NCBI GenBank assembly: GCA_910578215.1
Contig: CAJTPH010000001.1
Coordinates: forward strand, 67,829 to 131,828
Length of the DNA: 64,000 nt
Reading direction: 5' to 3'
Source: an uncultured Acetatifactor sp.
GTDB taxonomy: Bacteria > Bacillota > Clostridia > Lachnospirales > Lachnospiraceae
Positions 8,425 to 17,846 of this stretch are shown piece by piece. How positions within the stretch are numbered: the stretch's first letter is position 1; the number at the start of each line of letters is the position of its first letter. The translations under genes and the position numbers were made by a program. Under the pieces are notes generated by a model that saw only the letters and a list, made by a program, of their open reading frames with translations, ran no database searches and was not told the origin of the DNA.

Positions 8425-9960
8425 CTACTCGGACAGTACGAACTGCCCTACAAGATTGTCCAATATAATTGCCTGCGCCGACAGCTCCTCGCTGGTAGCG
8501 GAAGCCTCCTGGGCAGTTGCCGCATTGCTCTGTACCACCTCCGAGATCTGATTTACGCCGATCTCCGCCTGACGCATTGCCTCCGACTGATCCTGAACCA
8601 TGACCTTCAGATCCTTTGAGAACTCCGCAATCTCCTTGATTCCGGCTACAACGGCCTCCAGCGAACCTGCCGCGCGCTCTGCCGCACAATTTCCCTCCGA
8701 AACCTCTTTGATAGAGCCCTCGATCAGCCCTCTGGTATCCACCGCCGCCTTGGCGCTTTGATCCGCCAGCTCCCTGATCTGGTCTGCCTCATTGGCAAAA
8801 TGCTGCGCCTTCATATAAGATTCGTCCGAACGCTCCGCGCTCCTTTCCATTGCCGTGGTAATATCGGAAATGGTAGCATGCAGCTCCTGGACTGCCTGCG
8901 CCTGGTCGGTGGCGCCTTCCGCAAGACTCTGCGACGCGTTCGCCAGATCTCCGGAGCCGGAATTCACCTGGCTGGAAGCCTCCCCGATAGCAACCAGGGT
9001 CTTTTGCATCTGATCCCGCAGCCCGCGCATGGACTGATACAGCTTCTCGAAATCGCCGGTATATCTTTCAGCCGCCTTGGACTTCACCGCATAATTTCCC
9101 GATGCCATCTCTCCCAGCACCTCGCCGATATCGCCGATTATAACGTTCAGATTCTTTGCCATCTCCGTGGCATCCTTCTCCATGTCCTCCACCTCGTCTC
9201 CGGTATCCACCGCCGGGAAAGGCGAAGACAGGTCTCCTGTTGCAAAGGTCTTGAGACGCGCGCCCAGCTTACCCAGAGGCTCCGCAATTTTACGAGCGAT
9301 ACTCTTTCCGATCCTGAGGGACAGAACCAGGGCAATTGCAATCACAATAAGCATGACGACCGAAAAAATCGCCGTGATAGCGGTGAGCAATACGGACAGA
9401 TCGTTTCCTTCGTCCACCTTCACATCCAGAAGGCTTTCCAGCTTATCGTAAATGCTGTTGTACTTAGACGCCATTTCACTGAGCGCCAGCTCCTGCGCCT
9501 CACGGCAGCGCTCCCTGTCCGTGGTGGCGCCCAGCTCCATAATCCTGGCATCCAGCTCCCAATATGCGACCAGCTCGGCACATATGGCATCATAGGTCTC
9601 CCTTCCCGCCTTCGAGACAATGGTAGTTTCCACCTTGGCAAAATACTGCTCGAATTTCTCCCTGCTGTTTGTGTGCTGCGCCACAACCGTCGCGATAGCA
9701 TCCGCGTCGTCATATCCGATGGCAGCGCGCAGAGACGACCTGCTGTCCGCAAACTCAAACATTGCCATGCCGATATCTCCCTGAGCAAAGCCGAAATTTT
9801 TCAAAGCGTAGGAATATCTGTTTGAAATGATAATAAGAGCGATCAGTCCCAGCAATGCCGCTCCAGCCGCAATAGTCGATACCCTGAAGATAGAAATAGT
9901 CAGCTTTTTTTCAATTCCTTCCCGTTTACCCTGGTTGCCTCTGTTTACGTTATCCTGCAT
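8425..9960 (-). CDS. Methyl-accepting chemotaxis protein
   Basis: Membrane chemoreceptor of 511 residues. A first membrane helix at about 25-46 is followed by a four-helix-bundle-type extracytoplasmic sensor of about 150 residues (4HB_MCP-like), a second helix at about 195-220, a HAMP domain with the RIGKSIARKIAEPLGKL start, and a cytoplasmic signalling domain. The hairpin tip region is divergent: the last part reads EVVQSNAATAQEASATSEEL, typical of MCPs, and the protein ends soon after at FVLSE. The start has an AGGAGG box. No che or flagellar genes are adjacent, so it is an orphan receptor; its ligand is unknown. Confidence 0.92.
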   Translation of the reverse strand: MQDNVNRGNQGKREGIEKKLTISIFRVSTIAAGAALLGLIALIIISNRYSYALKNFGFAQGDIGMAMFEFADSRSSLRAAIGYDDADAIATVVAQHTNSREKFEQYFAKVETTIVSKAGRETYDAICAELVAYWELDARIMELGATTDRERCREAQELALSEMASKYNSIYDKLESLLDVKVDEGNDLSVLLTAITAIFSVVMLIVIAIALVLSLRIGKSIARKIAEPLGKLGARLKTFATGDLSSPFPAVDTGDEVEDMEKDATEMAKNLNVIIGDIGEVLGEMASGNYAVKSKAAERYTGDFEKLYQSMRGLRDQMQKTLVAIGEASSQVNSGSGDLANASQSLAEGATDQAQAVQELHATISDITTAMERSAERSDESYMKAQHFANEADQIRELADQSAKAAVDTRGLIEGSIKEVSEGNCAAERAAGSLEAVVAGIKEIAEFSKDLKVMVQDQSEAMRQAEIGVNQISEVVQSNAATAQEASATSEELSAQAIILDNLVGQFVLSE

Positions 9961-10546
9961 AATTTAGTTTTCCTCCTGCCGATTGACATTTAGACACATT
10001 TTCAAATAATCGGAATAGACTTCACCGCCGCCATATATCGACATGCCATTATTCCCCTTATTTTCTACCCTTAATGCAATGACAATAGCGATATAATGCT
10101 CGCCCTCTTTATATATGCCGTGTCTTTGGCTACTGCGAAAATCGTATCAGGATGTTTAACAAAAACGGGACGCCGATATGTCAGAGCCGACTTCCGCATC
10201 TGCCTCCGGCGGCCCTGAACCATAAAGAAATATTCTTTTAATTTGTAAATTGTATCTTAATATAAATTATACACTTTTTTTCTGAAAACACAATGAAATA
10301 TCAAATTATTTTTTTACATTTTTTTAATTCTTTTTTTAGAAGTTATTTTTTTTACTAATTTGTAATGCCGGGTCCGCCGGCAATGGATGAAGTGGATAAA
10401 AATCTGACTTTTTTTCTATTTCATTATAAGATAAGCTGTGATAGAATGTTTGATGTAAAAAGTACCGGGTACTGTTTGCTGGTGCCGCTTACGGAAACTT
10501 TCAGATTTTGCTTTAATGCCCGCTGAAGCGGACGGGAGGGAGATAC
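9961..10546. other. Divergent intergenic region with AT-rich stretches
   Basis: 585 bases between the receptor gene (left) and the DUF1846 gene (right), transcribed away from each other. It has long T/A runs around 10250-10350, a short GCCGG/CCGGC hairpin near 10367-10381 and a possible motility-type promoter for the receptor. A TAGAAT -10-like box near 10441 could serve the rightward gene. No open frame with a ribosome site is seen. Confidence 0.5.
10035..10061 (-). promoter_or_regulatory. Possible sigma-28 (motility) promoter for the receptor
   Basis: Minus strand reads ATAA, 15 bases, GTCGATAT, close to the flagellar sigma consensus TAAA-N15-GCCGATAA. It lies about 75 bases upstream of the chemoreceptor start, which fits its function, but the match is imperfect. 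Confidence 0.35.
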
Positions 10547-12022
10547 ATGAGAATCGGTTTTGATAACGAAAAATATCTGAAAACGCAGTCGGATCATATC
10601 AAAAAACGCATCGGTCAGTTTGGGGACAAGCTTTACCTTGAGTTCGGCGGAAAGCTCTATGACGACTACCACGCATCCAGGGTGCTTCCCGGCTTTGAGC
10701 CCGACGCAAAGCTGCAGATGCTGATGCAGCTCTCCGACTGCGCGGAGATCGTTATTGTCATCAGCGCCGCCGACATTGAAAAAAACAAAATGCGCGGCGA
10801 CCTGGGAATCACCTATGACGTGGACGTGCTGCGACTGCGGGACGAATTCCAGAACAGGGGCCTGTATGTGGGAAGCGTGGTCATAACACACTATTCCGGC
10901 CAGAACAGCGCGGACCAGTTTAAGGCAAAGCTGGAAAAGAAGAATATCCGGGTATACCTTCACTACACCATCGAGGGCTATCCGGCAAACGTGCCCCTGA
11001 TCGTCAGTGAAAACGGGTACGGAAAAAACGATTATATAGAAACCTCAAGGCCCCTTGTGGTCATCACCGCCCCCGGACCCGGCAGCGGAAAAATGGCTAC
11101 CTGCCTCTCCCAGCTCTACCACGACAACATAAGAGGTATTAAGGCGGGCTACGCGAAGTTTGAAACCTTCCCCATATGGAATATTCCTCTGAAGCATCCC
11201 GTAAACCTTGCCTATGAGGCGGCCACCGCCGATTTAAACGACGTCAATATGATCGACCCCTTTCACCTGGAGGCATATGGCGTCACCGCAGTAAACTACA
11301 ACCGCGACATTGAGATCTATCCCGTGTTGAACGCCATTTTCGAGAGCATTTACGGTGAAAATCCCTACAAATCTCCAACCGACATGGGTGTCAACATGGC
11401 CGGAAACTGCATTATAGACGATGAGGCGTGCTGTGAAGCCTCCCTTATGGAGCTCCTCCGGCGTTACTACGCCGCGCTGAATAAGGTGGCAAAAGGAGAG
11501 GCGGCGGAGAACGAGGTTTACAAAATCGAGCTTTTGATGAAGCACGCGCGGATCACCACAGACGACCGCAAGGTGACCGTTGCCGCCAGGAAGCGCGCGG
11601 AGGAGCTGGGAATGCCCACTGCTGCCATCGAGCTGCCCGACGGACAGGTAATCACCTCCAAGACCTCGGATTTTCTCGGCGCTTCCGCGGCACTTCTGCT
11701 GAACGCACTGAAATACCTGGCAGGCGTATCTCATGATACCAGGCTGATAAAGCCGGAGGCCATTGCTCCCATCCAGGAGCTGAAGGTCCGCTACCTGGGC
11801 GGCAAAAATCCCCGCCTTCACACAGACGAGGTGCTGATTGCCCTGACTCTTGCCGCCTGCACCGACGAGAATGCCAGACGCTCTCTGGAACAGCTCCCAA
11901 GGCTGAGAGGCTGTCAGGCACATACCTCCGTCATGCTCTCCGAGGTTGACATCAAAATATACAAGAAGCTGGGTGTGGACCTGACCAGCGAGCCGATTCA
12001 GACCAAGAGAAAATATTATTAA
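10547..12022 (+). CDS. DUF1846 domain protein (UPF0371)
   Basis: A 491-residue cytoplasmic protein recognised from MRIGFDNEKYLKTQSDHI and ITAPGPGSGKMATCLSQLYHD, hallmarks of the DUF1846/UPF0371 family, which is widespread in Firmicutes. Structures are known for the family but no reaction is firmly assigned; the GPGSGK loop and the alpha/beta organisation suggest nucleotide or phosphate binding. Length is as usual and a GGGAGGGAG ribosome site precedes the ATG. It stands alone, convergent with yitT; its stop is followed by a copy of the dispersed CCCGCAGGAATAAAAAG motif rather than an obvious terminator. Confidence 0.9.
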   Translation: MRIGFDNEKYLKTQSDHIKKRIGQFGDKLYLEFGGKLYDDYHASRVLPGFEPDAKLQMLMQLSDCAEIVIVISAADIEKNKMRGDLGITYDVDVLRLRDEFQNRGLYVGSVVITHYSGQNSADQFKAKLEKKNIRVYLHYTIEGYPANVPLIVSENGYGKNDYIETSRPLVVITAPGPGSGKMATCLSQLYHDNIRGIKAGYAKFETFPIWNIPLKHPVNLAYEAATADLNDVNMIDPFHLEAYGVTAVNYNRDIEIYPVLNAIFESIYGENPYKSPTDMGVNMAGNCIIDDEACCEASLMELLRRYYAALNKVAKGEAAENEVYKIELLMKHARITTDDRKVTVAARKRAEELGMPTAAIELPDGQVITSKTSDFLGASAALLLNALKYLAGVSHDTRLIKPEAIAPIQELKVRYLGGKNPRLHTDEVLIALTLAACTDENARRSLEQLPRLRGCQAHTSVMLSEVDIKIYKKLGVDLTSEPIQTKRKYY

Positions 12023-12038
12023 TATAGCGGATAAAATT

Positions 12039-12055
12039 CCCGCAGGAATAAAAAG
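12039..12055 (+). repeat. Dispersed CCCGCAGGAATAAAAAG motif, copy 2
   Basis: Seventeen bases identical to 49745-49761; lies between the convergent DUF1846 and yitT genes. Confidence 0.55.
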
Positions 12056-12059
12056 CGTC

Positions 12060-12935
12060 CTACAGCTTCTTTCGGAAATTACCGATTACACTGACCCCCT
12101 CGTTGACCACCATAAACGCGTAGGGGTCGTACCTGTGAATAATCGCTTTCAGCCTATGTACCTCATACTTGGACAGGAGAATATACAGGACATGAGACTG
12201 CTCGTTGGTATAGACGCCCATGCTTGTCCATTTTGTAATTCCCCTGTCCAGCTCCTTAAACACCGCCTTCTCCAGCTCGGCTGTGTCCGCCTTTGTGATT
12301 ACGTTGACCTCCACATTGATATTCTGCGTGTGCAGCTTATCCATGGCCAGGGAATGGACCGCCGAGTAAATGATGGAGTACACCACGATCTCCATGTCGA
12401 ACAAAAACAGGCAGGCGGCGTACAATACCAGATTTACCATCAGATTTACCGTGCCCACGCTGAAATCCTTCTTCCACTTCATAAGAAGCACGCCCAGAAT
12501 ATCCATGCCGCCGCTGGAGGAGCCCATGCGAAGCATAATACCCACGCCCGCTCCGGCAACGATTCCGCCTACCATACATGAAGCCATGGCATCCTCCACG
12601 ACGGTAATAATGGGGACCGCCGACAGAAATATCGTCATTCCCGTCACCGATACCAGCGTCTTGAAGAAGAAGCGTTTACCCATTCTGGTAAAAGCAAGGA
12701 TAAAAATGGGAATATTGATCACATAATAGATAATTCCGGCAATATCAAATCCCGTAAAATTCATTCCGAACTTCTCCGCCAGAACCGTCCTGACGACCTG
12801 GCAGAGACCCATAAGCCCGCCCGTATACAGATCGGCAGGAACCACAAACAGATTGATTCCCACCGCATATACGAACGCACCCAAAAGACTTCCCAGGGTC
12901 CTTCTTCCTTCGTTGATCACAATTTCCTTATTCAT
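12060..12935 (-). CDS. YitT family membrane protein (DUF161/DUF2179)
   Basis: Membrane protein of 291 residues with about five hydrophobic helices (for example GSLLGAFVYAVGINLFVV and IIYYVINIPIFILAF) and a soluble C-terminal DUF2179 domain beginning near TKADTAELEKAVFKEL. YitT proteins are common in Firmicutes, and their transport or signalling role is not settled. The start codon overlaps the trxA stop in a TAATG arrangement, so translation is coupled to thioredoxin. The DUF2179 part ends normally at VSVIGNFRKKL. No terminator is clear before the convergent DUF1846 gene. Confidence 0.9.
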   Translation of the reverse strand: MNKEIVINEGRRTLGSLLGAFVYAVGINLFVVPADLYTGGLMGLCQVVRTVLAEKFGMNFTGFDIAGIIYYVINIPIFILAFTRMGKRFFFKTLVSVTGMTIFLSAVPIITVVEDAMASCMVGGIVAGAGVGIMLRMGSSSGGMDILGVLLMKWKKDFSVGTVNLMVNLVLYAACLFLFDMEIVVYSIIYSAVHSLAMDKLHTQNINVEVNVITKADTAELEKAVFKELDRGITKWTSMGVYTNEQSHVLYILLSKYEVHRLKAIIHRYDPYAFMVVNEGVSVIGNFRKKL

Positions 12936-13255
12936 TATCTCAGGGCTTCCTCTACCTTCGCCTTTAATTCAGCCGCGGACATGGAGCCCACAAACGAGCT
13001 TACCGGCTTACCGTCCTTAAAAATAACAAATGCCGGAATGCTGGACACACGGTACTGCTGCGCGGTCTGCATATTTTCGTCCACGTTGCACTTACCCACC
13101 TTCAGCTTCCCGTCATACTCCTCTGCAAGCTTTGCCACCACCGGACCCATCATCTTGCAGGGATTGCACCAATCCGCAAAAAAGTCCACCAGCACAGGCA
13201 CATCCGCCTGCAAAACCTCCGCTTCAAAATTGTCGGTCGTAAATTTGTATTCCAT
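12935..13255 (-). CDS. trxA: Thioredoxin with WCNPC active site
   Basis: Cytoplasmic disulfide reductase of 106 residues, the standard size. The active site reads DWCNPCKMMGP (Cys30 and Cys33), with Asn in place of the usual Gly; the cis-proline loop is SSIPAFVIFKDG. The start at 13255 follows an AAGGAACAGG box and the family begins here; a longer in-frame extension is not supported. It overlaps yitT by one base, so the two are an operon. Asn between the cysteines may shift the redox potential, but the fold and function should be those of thioredoxin. Confidence 0.95.
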   Translation of the reverse strand: MEYKFTTDNFEAEVLQADVPVLVDFFADWCNPCKMMGPVVAKLAEEYDGKLKVGKCNVDENMQTAQQYRVSSIPAFVIFKDGKPVSSFVGSMSAAELKAKVEEALR

Positions 13256-13398
13256 AACCTGTTCCTTTCCGCGCTTTCCGCGCAAAATATAATTGTGGTT
13301 TCGGGGCGGCTCCGTCAAACCTCCCGCCGCCAAAACCGAAAACCCGGCCGCCCCGCCGCATCAAATAACCCGCACACAGCGCCGCCCTTCTGCCGGGT

Positions 13399-14043
13399 TC
13401 AGCGGTATATAATATATTTGCATATAGGGTTGCCCTGAGCGGAGAATCTCTCCTCGTATTCCGTCATCACATTGCCCTGAATCAGCTTTTCATCGCTGTG
13501 CAGATCGTATGTGACGACCTCCGCCTTCCACCCTGCGGGTTCCAATTCCTCCAGCGCAAAGTCAAAGAGCGCCCGATTATCTGTCTTAAACTCCAGGCGT
13601 CCGCCCTTTTTGAGAATCGTGTCATAGCGCGCCAGAAATTCTCTGGACGGCAGTCTGCGCTTTGCATGCCTGTCCTTCGGCCAAGGGTCAGAAAAATTCA
13701 GGTAAATCCTGTCCACCTCCCCTGCGCCGAACACCCCGGTAATATTCTCCGCGTCCATGCGAAGAAACTTCAGATTAGGCAGCTCCTCCTGAGACATTTT
13801 CTGAACGGCGCGCAGCAGCACGCTGGAATATTTCTCAATCCCCACATAATTGATATCGGGATGCTCCTTAGCCATAGTATGTATGAATTTTCCCTTTCCC
13901 ATACCAATCTCAATATAAACAGGCGAGTCGTTCCCAAAAATTTCCTTCCATTTGCCGGGGCACTCCGTCTGCACCGACTCCGAAACAACATAAAGGCTTT
14001 CCGCAATCGCTTCGCGAGAGCCCGTAATATTGCGCAATCTCAT
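13399..14043 (-). CDS. trmB: tRNA (guanine-N7)-methyltransferase
   Basis: S-adenosylmethionine-dependent enzyme that makes m7G46 in the variable loop of tRNA. The 214 residues include the SAM-binding VYIEIGMGKGKFIHTMA, NYVGIEKY, and the TrmB signature LNFSDPWPKDRHAKRRL, with TDNRALFDFALEEL near the end. An AAGGGG box lies 7 bases before the ATG. It is separated by 143 bases from trxA on the same strand and may or may not share a transcript. Confidence 0.96.
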   Translation of the reverse strand: MRLRNITGSREAIAESLYVVSESVQTECPGKWKEIFGNDSPVYIEIGMGKGKFIHTMAKEHPDINYVGIEKYSSVLLRAVQKMSQEELPNLKFLRMDAENITGVFGAGEVDRIYLNFSDPWPKDRHAKRRLPSREFLARYDTILKKGGRLEFKTDNRALFDFALEELEPAGWKAEVVTYDLHSDEKLIQGNVMTEYEERFSAQGNPICKYIIYR

Positions 14044-14210
14044 ATCTATTCCCCTTCACGCGCTTTGCCGCACTTCCGCCATCAAAGACGTCCTTTGACC
14101 GCTTAGAAATTCTTCTCACACTTTCCTGTCATAAATGTACTTTATCTTGCACCGCTTGTCAATGTCTGTGTCATGCTTCCCACATTATTTTATTTTAATA
14201 ATTATGCCCC

Positions 14211-14239
14211 TATGGTTTTACGGGAAAATAGTGTATAAT
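14211..14239 (+). promoter_or_regulatory. Probable promoter of the carboxypeptidase gene
   Basis: A perfect TATAAT at 14234-14239, 41 bases before the start codon. The -35 position (TATGGT at 14211) is poor, so activity or sigma-factor choice is uncertain. Confidence 0.4.
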
Positions 14240-14279
14240 TAAAAAACAGAATACCAAAAACCCACCGTGAGGTAGCACT

Positions 14280-15773
14280 ATGTTTCGCCGTCCCGAAAAA
14301 AAGATTTATAAATTTTTATATAAATGTATCTTTACAACGACAGCCGCAGTGTGCGCCGGCAGCATGCTTTTAAGCAGCAGCCTTGCGGCATCCGCCGACG
14401 AGGACCTTGAAGCGCGTCTTGAAGCCCAGCGCGCCATGCCCATCCAGTCCAACGAGGTGGAAAACTGGCCCGTCGGTCCGGTGGTAGGCGCCGATTCCGC
14501 CATTTTGATGGAGGCGGAAACCGGCGCTATCCTCTATGCCAAAAATATCCACAAAACGGAATACCCTGCCAGCACCACCAAGATCATGACCACGCTTCTC
14601 GCCACCGAATTATGCGAAATGGACGAGATTGTCAGCTTTTCCCATGACGCGGTCTTTGACAACCCTCCGGGAAGCAGCGGTATTGCCATGGATGTGGGGC
14701 AGGCGCTTACCATGGAGCAGTGCCTGAACGCAATTCTGATCCGCTCCGCAAACGAGGTGGCCTTCGCGGTGGCGGAGCATATTTCCGGAACCACGGACTG
14801 GACCGTCTTTGCCGACACAATGAATAAGCGTGCGGCGGAGCTGGGCGCTTTGAACACCCACTTCACAAACCCCAACGGACTGCCGGACGAAAATCATTAC
14901 ACCACCGCCTATGACCTTGCCATGATAGGCAAAGCCTTTTTTGAAAACGAGATGCTCTGCCAGATCTCCCTGACACGGCGTATGGAGATTCCTGCCTCCG
15001 ACCGGCTGCCCAATGCCAAGCTGGAGCTGAATTCCATGCAGATCATCCCCACCGGCACCTACGCCTATCCCTACATTATAGGGTGTAAAACCGGCTACAC
15101 CAGCGTGTCGAGGGCATGTCTTGTCTCCTGTGCGGAAAAGGACGGCCTCCGGCTGATCTGCGTGGTGCTGCGGGACGAACCCCCTTACCAATACACCGAC
15201 ACCATCGCTCTGTTTGATTACGGCTTCTCCAATTTCCAGAAGATCAATATCTCTCAGACAGAGACAAAATATAATCTTGACAATATGGGGCTGTTTTACA
15301 GCGGAAATGACATTTTGGGCAATTCCCGGCCCTTCCTGAGCCTGGACAGGGAAGATTACATTGTTCTCCCCAGAACGACCTCCTTTGAAAATTTGGATTC
15401 CTACATTTCCTACGACACAGACAGCAGTGAACAGGCGGCCTCCATTAACTACACCTATCACGGTATGGATGTCGGTTCGGTGGGCGTAAACTTTGCCAAA
15501 AGCGGTAACGAGACCCATCTTTTCGGCATGGTTATAGACACAAGCGACGACCTGCAGAATTCCGAGGAGCCTTCCGTTATCTTTATTGACGTGACCAAAA
15601 TACTGGTCTTTCTTGCCGTTGTGGCCGTTGCCGTTTTTATCGGGCTTCTGCTTCACTCCGCGCTGAAAAACTATGCGTTTGGGTGCATCCGGCACACAAG
15701 ACGATACGAAAACGACCGGCAGCGGGGCAGAAGAAACCGCTCCGGAAGCAAATTCAAGGACTATGACCTGTAA
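14280..15773 (+). CDS. D-alanyl-D-alanine carboxypeptidase (peptidase S11)
   Basis: Low-molecular-weight penicillin-binding protein that trims the terminal D-Ala of peptidoglycan stem peptides. The 497 residues start with a signal sequence (hydrophobic 17-37), then the catalytic triad of motifs: STTK at 98-101, SAN at 156-158 and KTG at 270-272. A C-terminal domain follows, then a membrane helix at about 440-462 and a basic, Arg-rich tail of about 35 residues, so the protein is anchored at its C-terminus. DacF/DacB-like sporulation enzymes are one alternative role. The start has a GAGG box 8 bases away. A terminator overlaps its stop codon. Confidence 0.94.
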   Translation: MFRRPEKKIYKFLYKCIFTTTAAVCAGSMLLSSSLAASADEDLEARLEAQRAMPIQSNEVENWPVGPVVGADSAILMEAETGAILYAKNIHKTEYPASTTKIMTTLLATELCEMDEIVSFSHDAVFDNPPGSSGIAMDVGQALTMEQCLNAILIRSANEVAFAVAEHISGTTDWTVFADTMNKRAAELGALNTHFTNPNGLPDENHYTTAYDLAMIGKAFFENEMLCQISLTRRMEIPASDRLPNAKLELNSMQIIPTGTYAYPYIIGCKTGYTSVSRACLVSCAEKDGLRLICVVLRDEPPYQYTDTIALFDYGFSNFQKINISQTETKYNLDNMGLFYSGNDILGNSRPFLSLDREDYIVLPRTTSFENLDSYISYDTDSSEQAASINYTYHGMDVGSVGVNFAKSGNETHLFGMVIDTSDDLQNSEEPSVIFIDVTKILVFLAVVAVAVFIGLLLHSALKNYAFGCIRHTRRYENDRQRGRRNRSGSKFKDYDL

Positions 15774-15791
15774 GCCATAGTCCTTATTTTT
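15756..15791 (+). terminator. Rho-independent terminator of the carboxypeptidase gene
   Basis: AAGGACTATG (15756-15765) pairs with CATAGTCCTT (15776-15785) and is followed by ATTTTTA. The left arm lies in the last codons of the gene. Confidence 0.8.
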
Positions 15792-15865
15792 ACTGCCCGG
15801 GAGTATTGCCTTTCCAGGCATCCCCCTGACCGTATTTCTTCCTGCCCGTCACTGCCTTGACTATT

Positions 15866-16843
15866 TTACTTCTCCTCCTGCCTGCGCGCAGTCAGGCCGC
15901 GGCGTCTGTGAAGCTCCCTGGCACGCGCGCTGCGCTCCCTGACTGCCGCCGCTTCCTCCTGGGTTATCAGCTTGGTGGTTTTAACGACGTAGATTTTCCC
16001 GCCCTCCGAGCGCCGGATTCTGATTTTTCCCTTAAGATAACCATGCTTCTCACAATAAGCAAGGCAGTAATAATGCCTGCCGTTTGCCGTAAACCACCTC
16101 AGCTTTTTTCTCAGGTTTCGATGACAGAGATAGCATTTGCTGGAAATGACCTCCTTATCGGCAAAGGCTTCCGTCTTGTCGGCAAATTCCCGGGAAATAT
16201 ATTTCACATAGGTGTCAAACTGTACCTTAACCTCCGATTTCCTGTCCGCAGGCGGATGAAAGACATCATAGGAAACATTTTTCAGAATCTGAGGCTTTTC
16301 AGCCAGGATTCTTTTTAAAATTTCCGCAGTATAGTACGCGTCGCTGAATGCCCTGTGAAACGGAATGTCTTTTTCTATCTCCAGAAAATCTATGGCATAC
16401 TCCAGAGCCTTCCTGGACTTCCCGTCCTCAAAGGCAAGGCTGAACAGCTTCTGCACGTCATAAAAAACAATGGGCTCGCCTGACAGGGGCGGCATATTAT
16501 AGTACCTCATATTGCGCTGCAGCTCCGTCAGGTCCGTTCCGCCCCATGTGCAAAACCGGTATGGCTCCTCTCCGCACCATTTAAAAAATCTTCCCGCCAC
16601 CTCCTCAAAGGGCTTGCCGCGTTCCAGCTCCTGCATCTGCAGATGAATCAGCTTGCTGGTAATCTGGTGCATTTCATGATACACCTCGGGCTTTATCAGC
16701 TCACTGAATTCTCCCACCATTACGCTGTCCCCGCTTAATTTGATGGCGCCGATCTCAATGACCTCGAAGGGAAGCTTCTCCACGGCTTCTTCCAGACCTG
16801 TATTACTCTGATTCCATTCCAAATCCAAAACAATATAATTCAT
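15866..16843 (-). CDS. DEDDh 3'-5' exonuclease domain protein
   Basis: A 325-residue protein whose first about 185 residues form an RNase T/DnaQ-like exonuclease: YIVLDLEWNQ holds the first Asp and Glu, ending with the HRAFSDAYYTAEIL motif carrying His and Asp. Middle sequence FCTWGGTDLTELQRNM supplies the second Asp. Such proteins act on single-stranded DNA or RNA ends. The C-terminal part has two cysteine pairs (CYLCHRN and YCLAYCEKHGY) that may bind zinc, and a very basic end. The start at 16843 has a GGGGAG box 5 bases away and begins at the family motif. Precise substrate unknown. Confidence 0.85.
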   Translation of the reverse strand: MNYIVLDLEWNQSNTGLEEAVEKLPFEVIEIGAIKLSGDSVMVGEFSELIKPEVYHEMHQITSKLIHLQMQELERGKPFEEVAGRFFKWCGEEPYRFCTWGGTDLTELQRNMRYYNMPPLSGEPIVFYDVQKLFSLAFEDGKSRKALEYAIDFLEIEKDIPFHRAFSDAYYTAEILKRILAEKPQILKNVSYDVFHPPADRKSEVKVQFDTYVKYISREFADKTEAFADKEVISSKCYLCHRNLRKKLRWFTANGRHYYCLAYCEKHGYLKGKIRIRRSEGGKIYVVKTTKLITQEEAAAVRERSARARELHRRRGLTARRQEEK

Positions 16844-16955
16844 GTAAACTCCCCTTCGCCCGCTCAAGCGGACATCCCAATCAGGATTGTGAAAGGCTCT
16901 TTTTCACATTTAATCCCCGTCTGCCTGTTTCACCGGACATTTTACACCATATTTT

Positions 16956-17822
16956 TCAGCTTTGGGAGTCGGCACTGTCCTTTTTGTCGGTTTTTACATA
17001 CCGGCTCTCAATCCAGGTATGAGCCAGCGTGATCCAGGAGCTGACCTCCTCCTGCACTGCCCTGCTCCCCGTGAGACGCGTTGCAAGAGAAAGACCATGA
17101 CCTCCGCAGGGATACATGTGAAACTCCGTAGGCACGCCCGCACGGCGCAGCGCGCCCACAAACATCAGCGAATTTTCCACAGGCACGGAGCCGTCCGTAA
17201 AGGTGGCCCAGATAAAGGTGGGCGGCGTCTTGGAGCTCACCTGATTTTCCAGCGACACCTTCGCAATCAGCGGATTCTCTCCCGCCTCACGCTCCTCCTC
17301 TCCGATTCCAAGCAGATTCTGAATAGAGCCCTTGTGGGCAAATTCACCGGAGGTAATGACCGGATAGCACAAAATCAGTCCGTCCGGACGAAGCAGCTCA
17401 CGATCGGTTATTCCAAGGGCCTCCGCCAAAAAGCTCTCCTCCCAGAACACGCCCATCGAAGCCGCCAGATGCCCGCCTGCGGAGCACCCCAGAACGATAA
17501 TCTGCCCGGGATTCACATGCCACTCCCGCGCATGCTCACGAATCAGCTTGATACTGTATGCAAGCTCCGTCAGCGCGGTGGGATACACGGCCGGCGCGCA
17601 GGAATAATTCAGCACCGCCGCATGATATCCCATAGACAGAAACTGAAAGGCAAGCGCCTCGCCCTCCCTGGGCGAGGTATACGCATATGCCCCTCCCGGA
17701 CAGATCAGAATCAGTGGTCTGTCCTCAATGTCAATCTCCTTATAATACTCCTGAATATAGGTTGTAAGCCTTGTCTGCGGCAGAGAGCCGCCGACCTTAA
17801 TAGAAAATACTTCATTCTTCAT
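16956..17822 (-). CDS. Alpha/beta hydrolase, esterase type
   Basis: A 288-residue cytoplasmic esterase of the BD-FAE/acetyl-xylan-esterase-like group. The oxyanion region reads LILICPGGAYAYTSPREGEA, the nucleophile elbow is GCSAGGHLAAS, and the catalytic His is in YPCGGHGLSLA, with an Asp in the GSVPVEN region uncertain. It probably removes acetyl or short acyl groups from sugars. A CGGAG box precedes the ATG. It follows proS by 24 bases on the same strand, so it may be read through from the T-box-controlled transcript. Confidence 0.88.
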   Translation of the reverse strand: MKNEVFSIKVGGSLPQTRLTTYIQEYYKEIDIEDRPLILICPGGAYAYTSPREGEALAFQFLSMGYHAAVLNYSCAPAVYPTALTELAYSIKLIREHAREWHVNPGQIIVLGCSAGGHLAASMGVFWEESFLAEALGITDRELLRPDGLILCYPVITSGEFAHKGSIQNLLGIGEEEREAGENPLIAKVSLENQVSSKTPPTFIWATFTDGSVPVENSLMFVGALRRAGVPTEFHMYPCGGHGLSLATRLTGSRAVQEEVSSWITLAHTWIESRYVKTDKKDSADSQS

Positions 17823-17846
17823 AGCCTTCTCCGTTCCGGTTCCTAC

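Noticed and set aside
10360..10385. Terminator in the gap before the DUF1846 gene
   Set aside because: The GCCGG hairpin has no T-run after it on either strand and no gene ends there.
14610..15821. 403-codon minus-strand frame opposite the carboxypeptidase gene
   Set aside because: The plus-strand gene has all S11 motifs; the reverse frame is a high-GC shadow.
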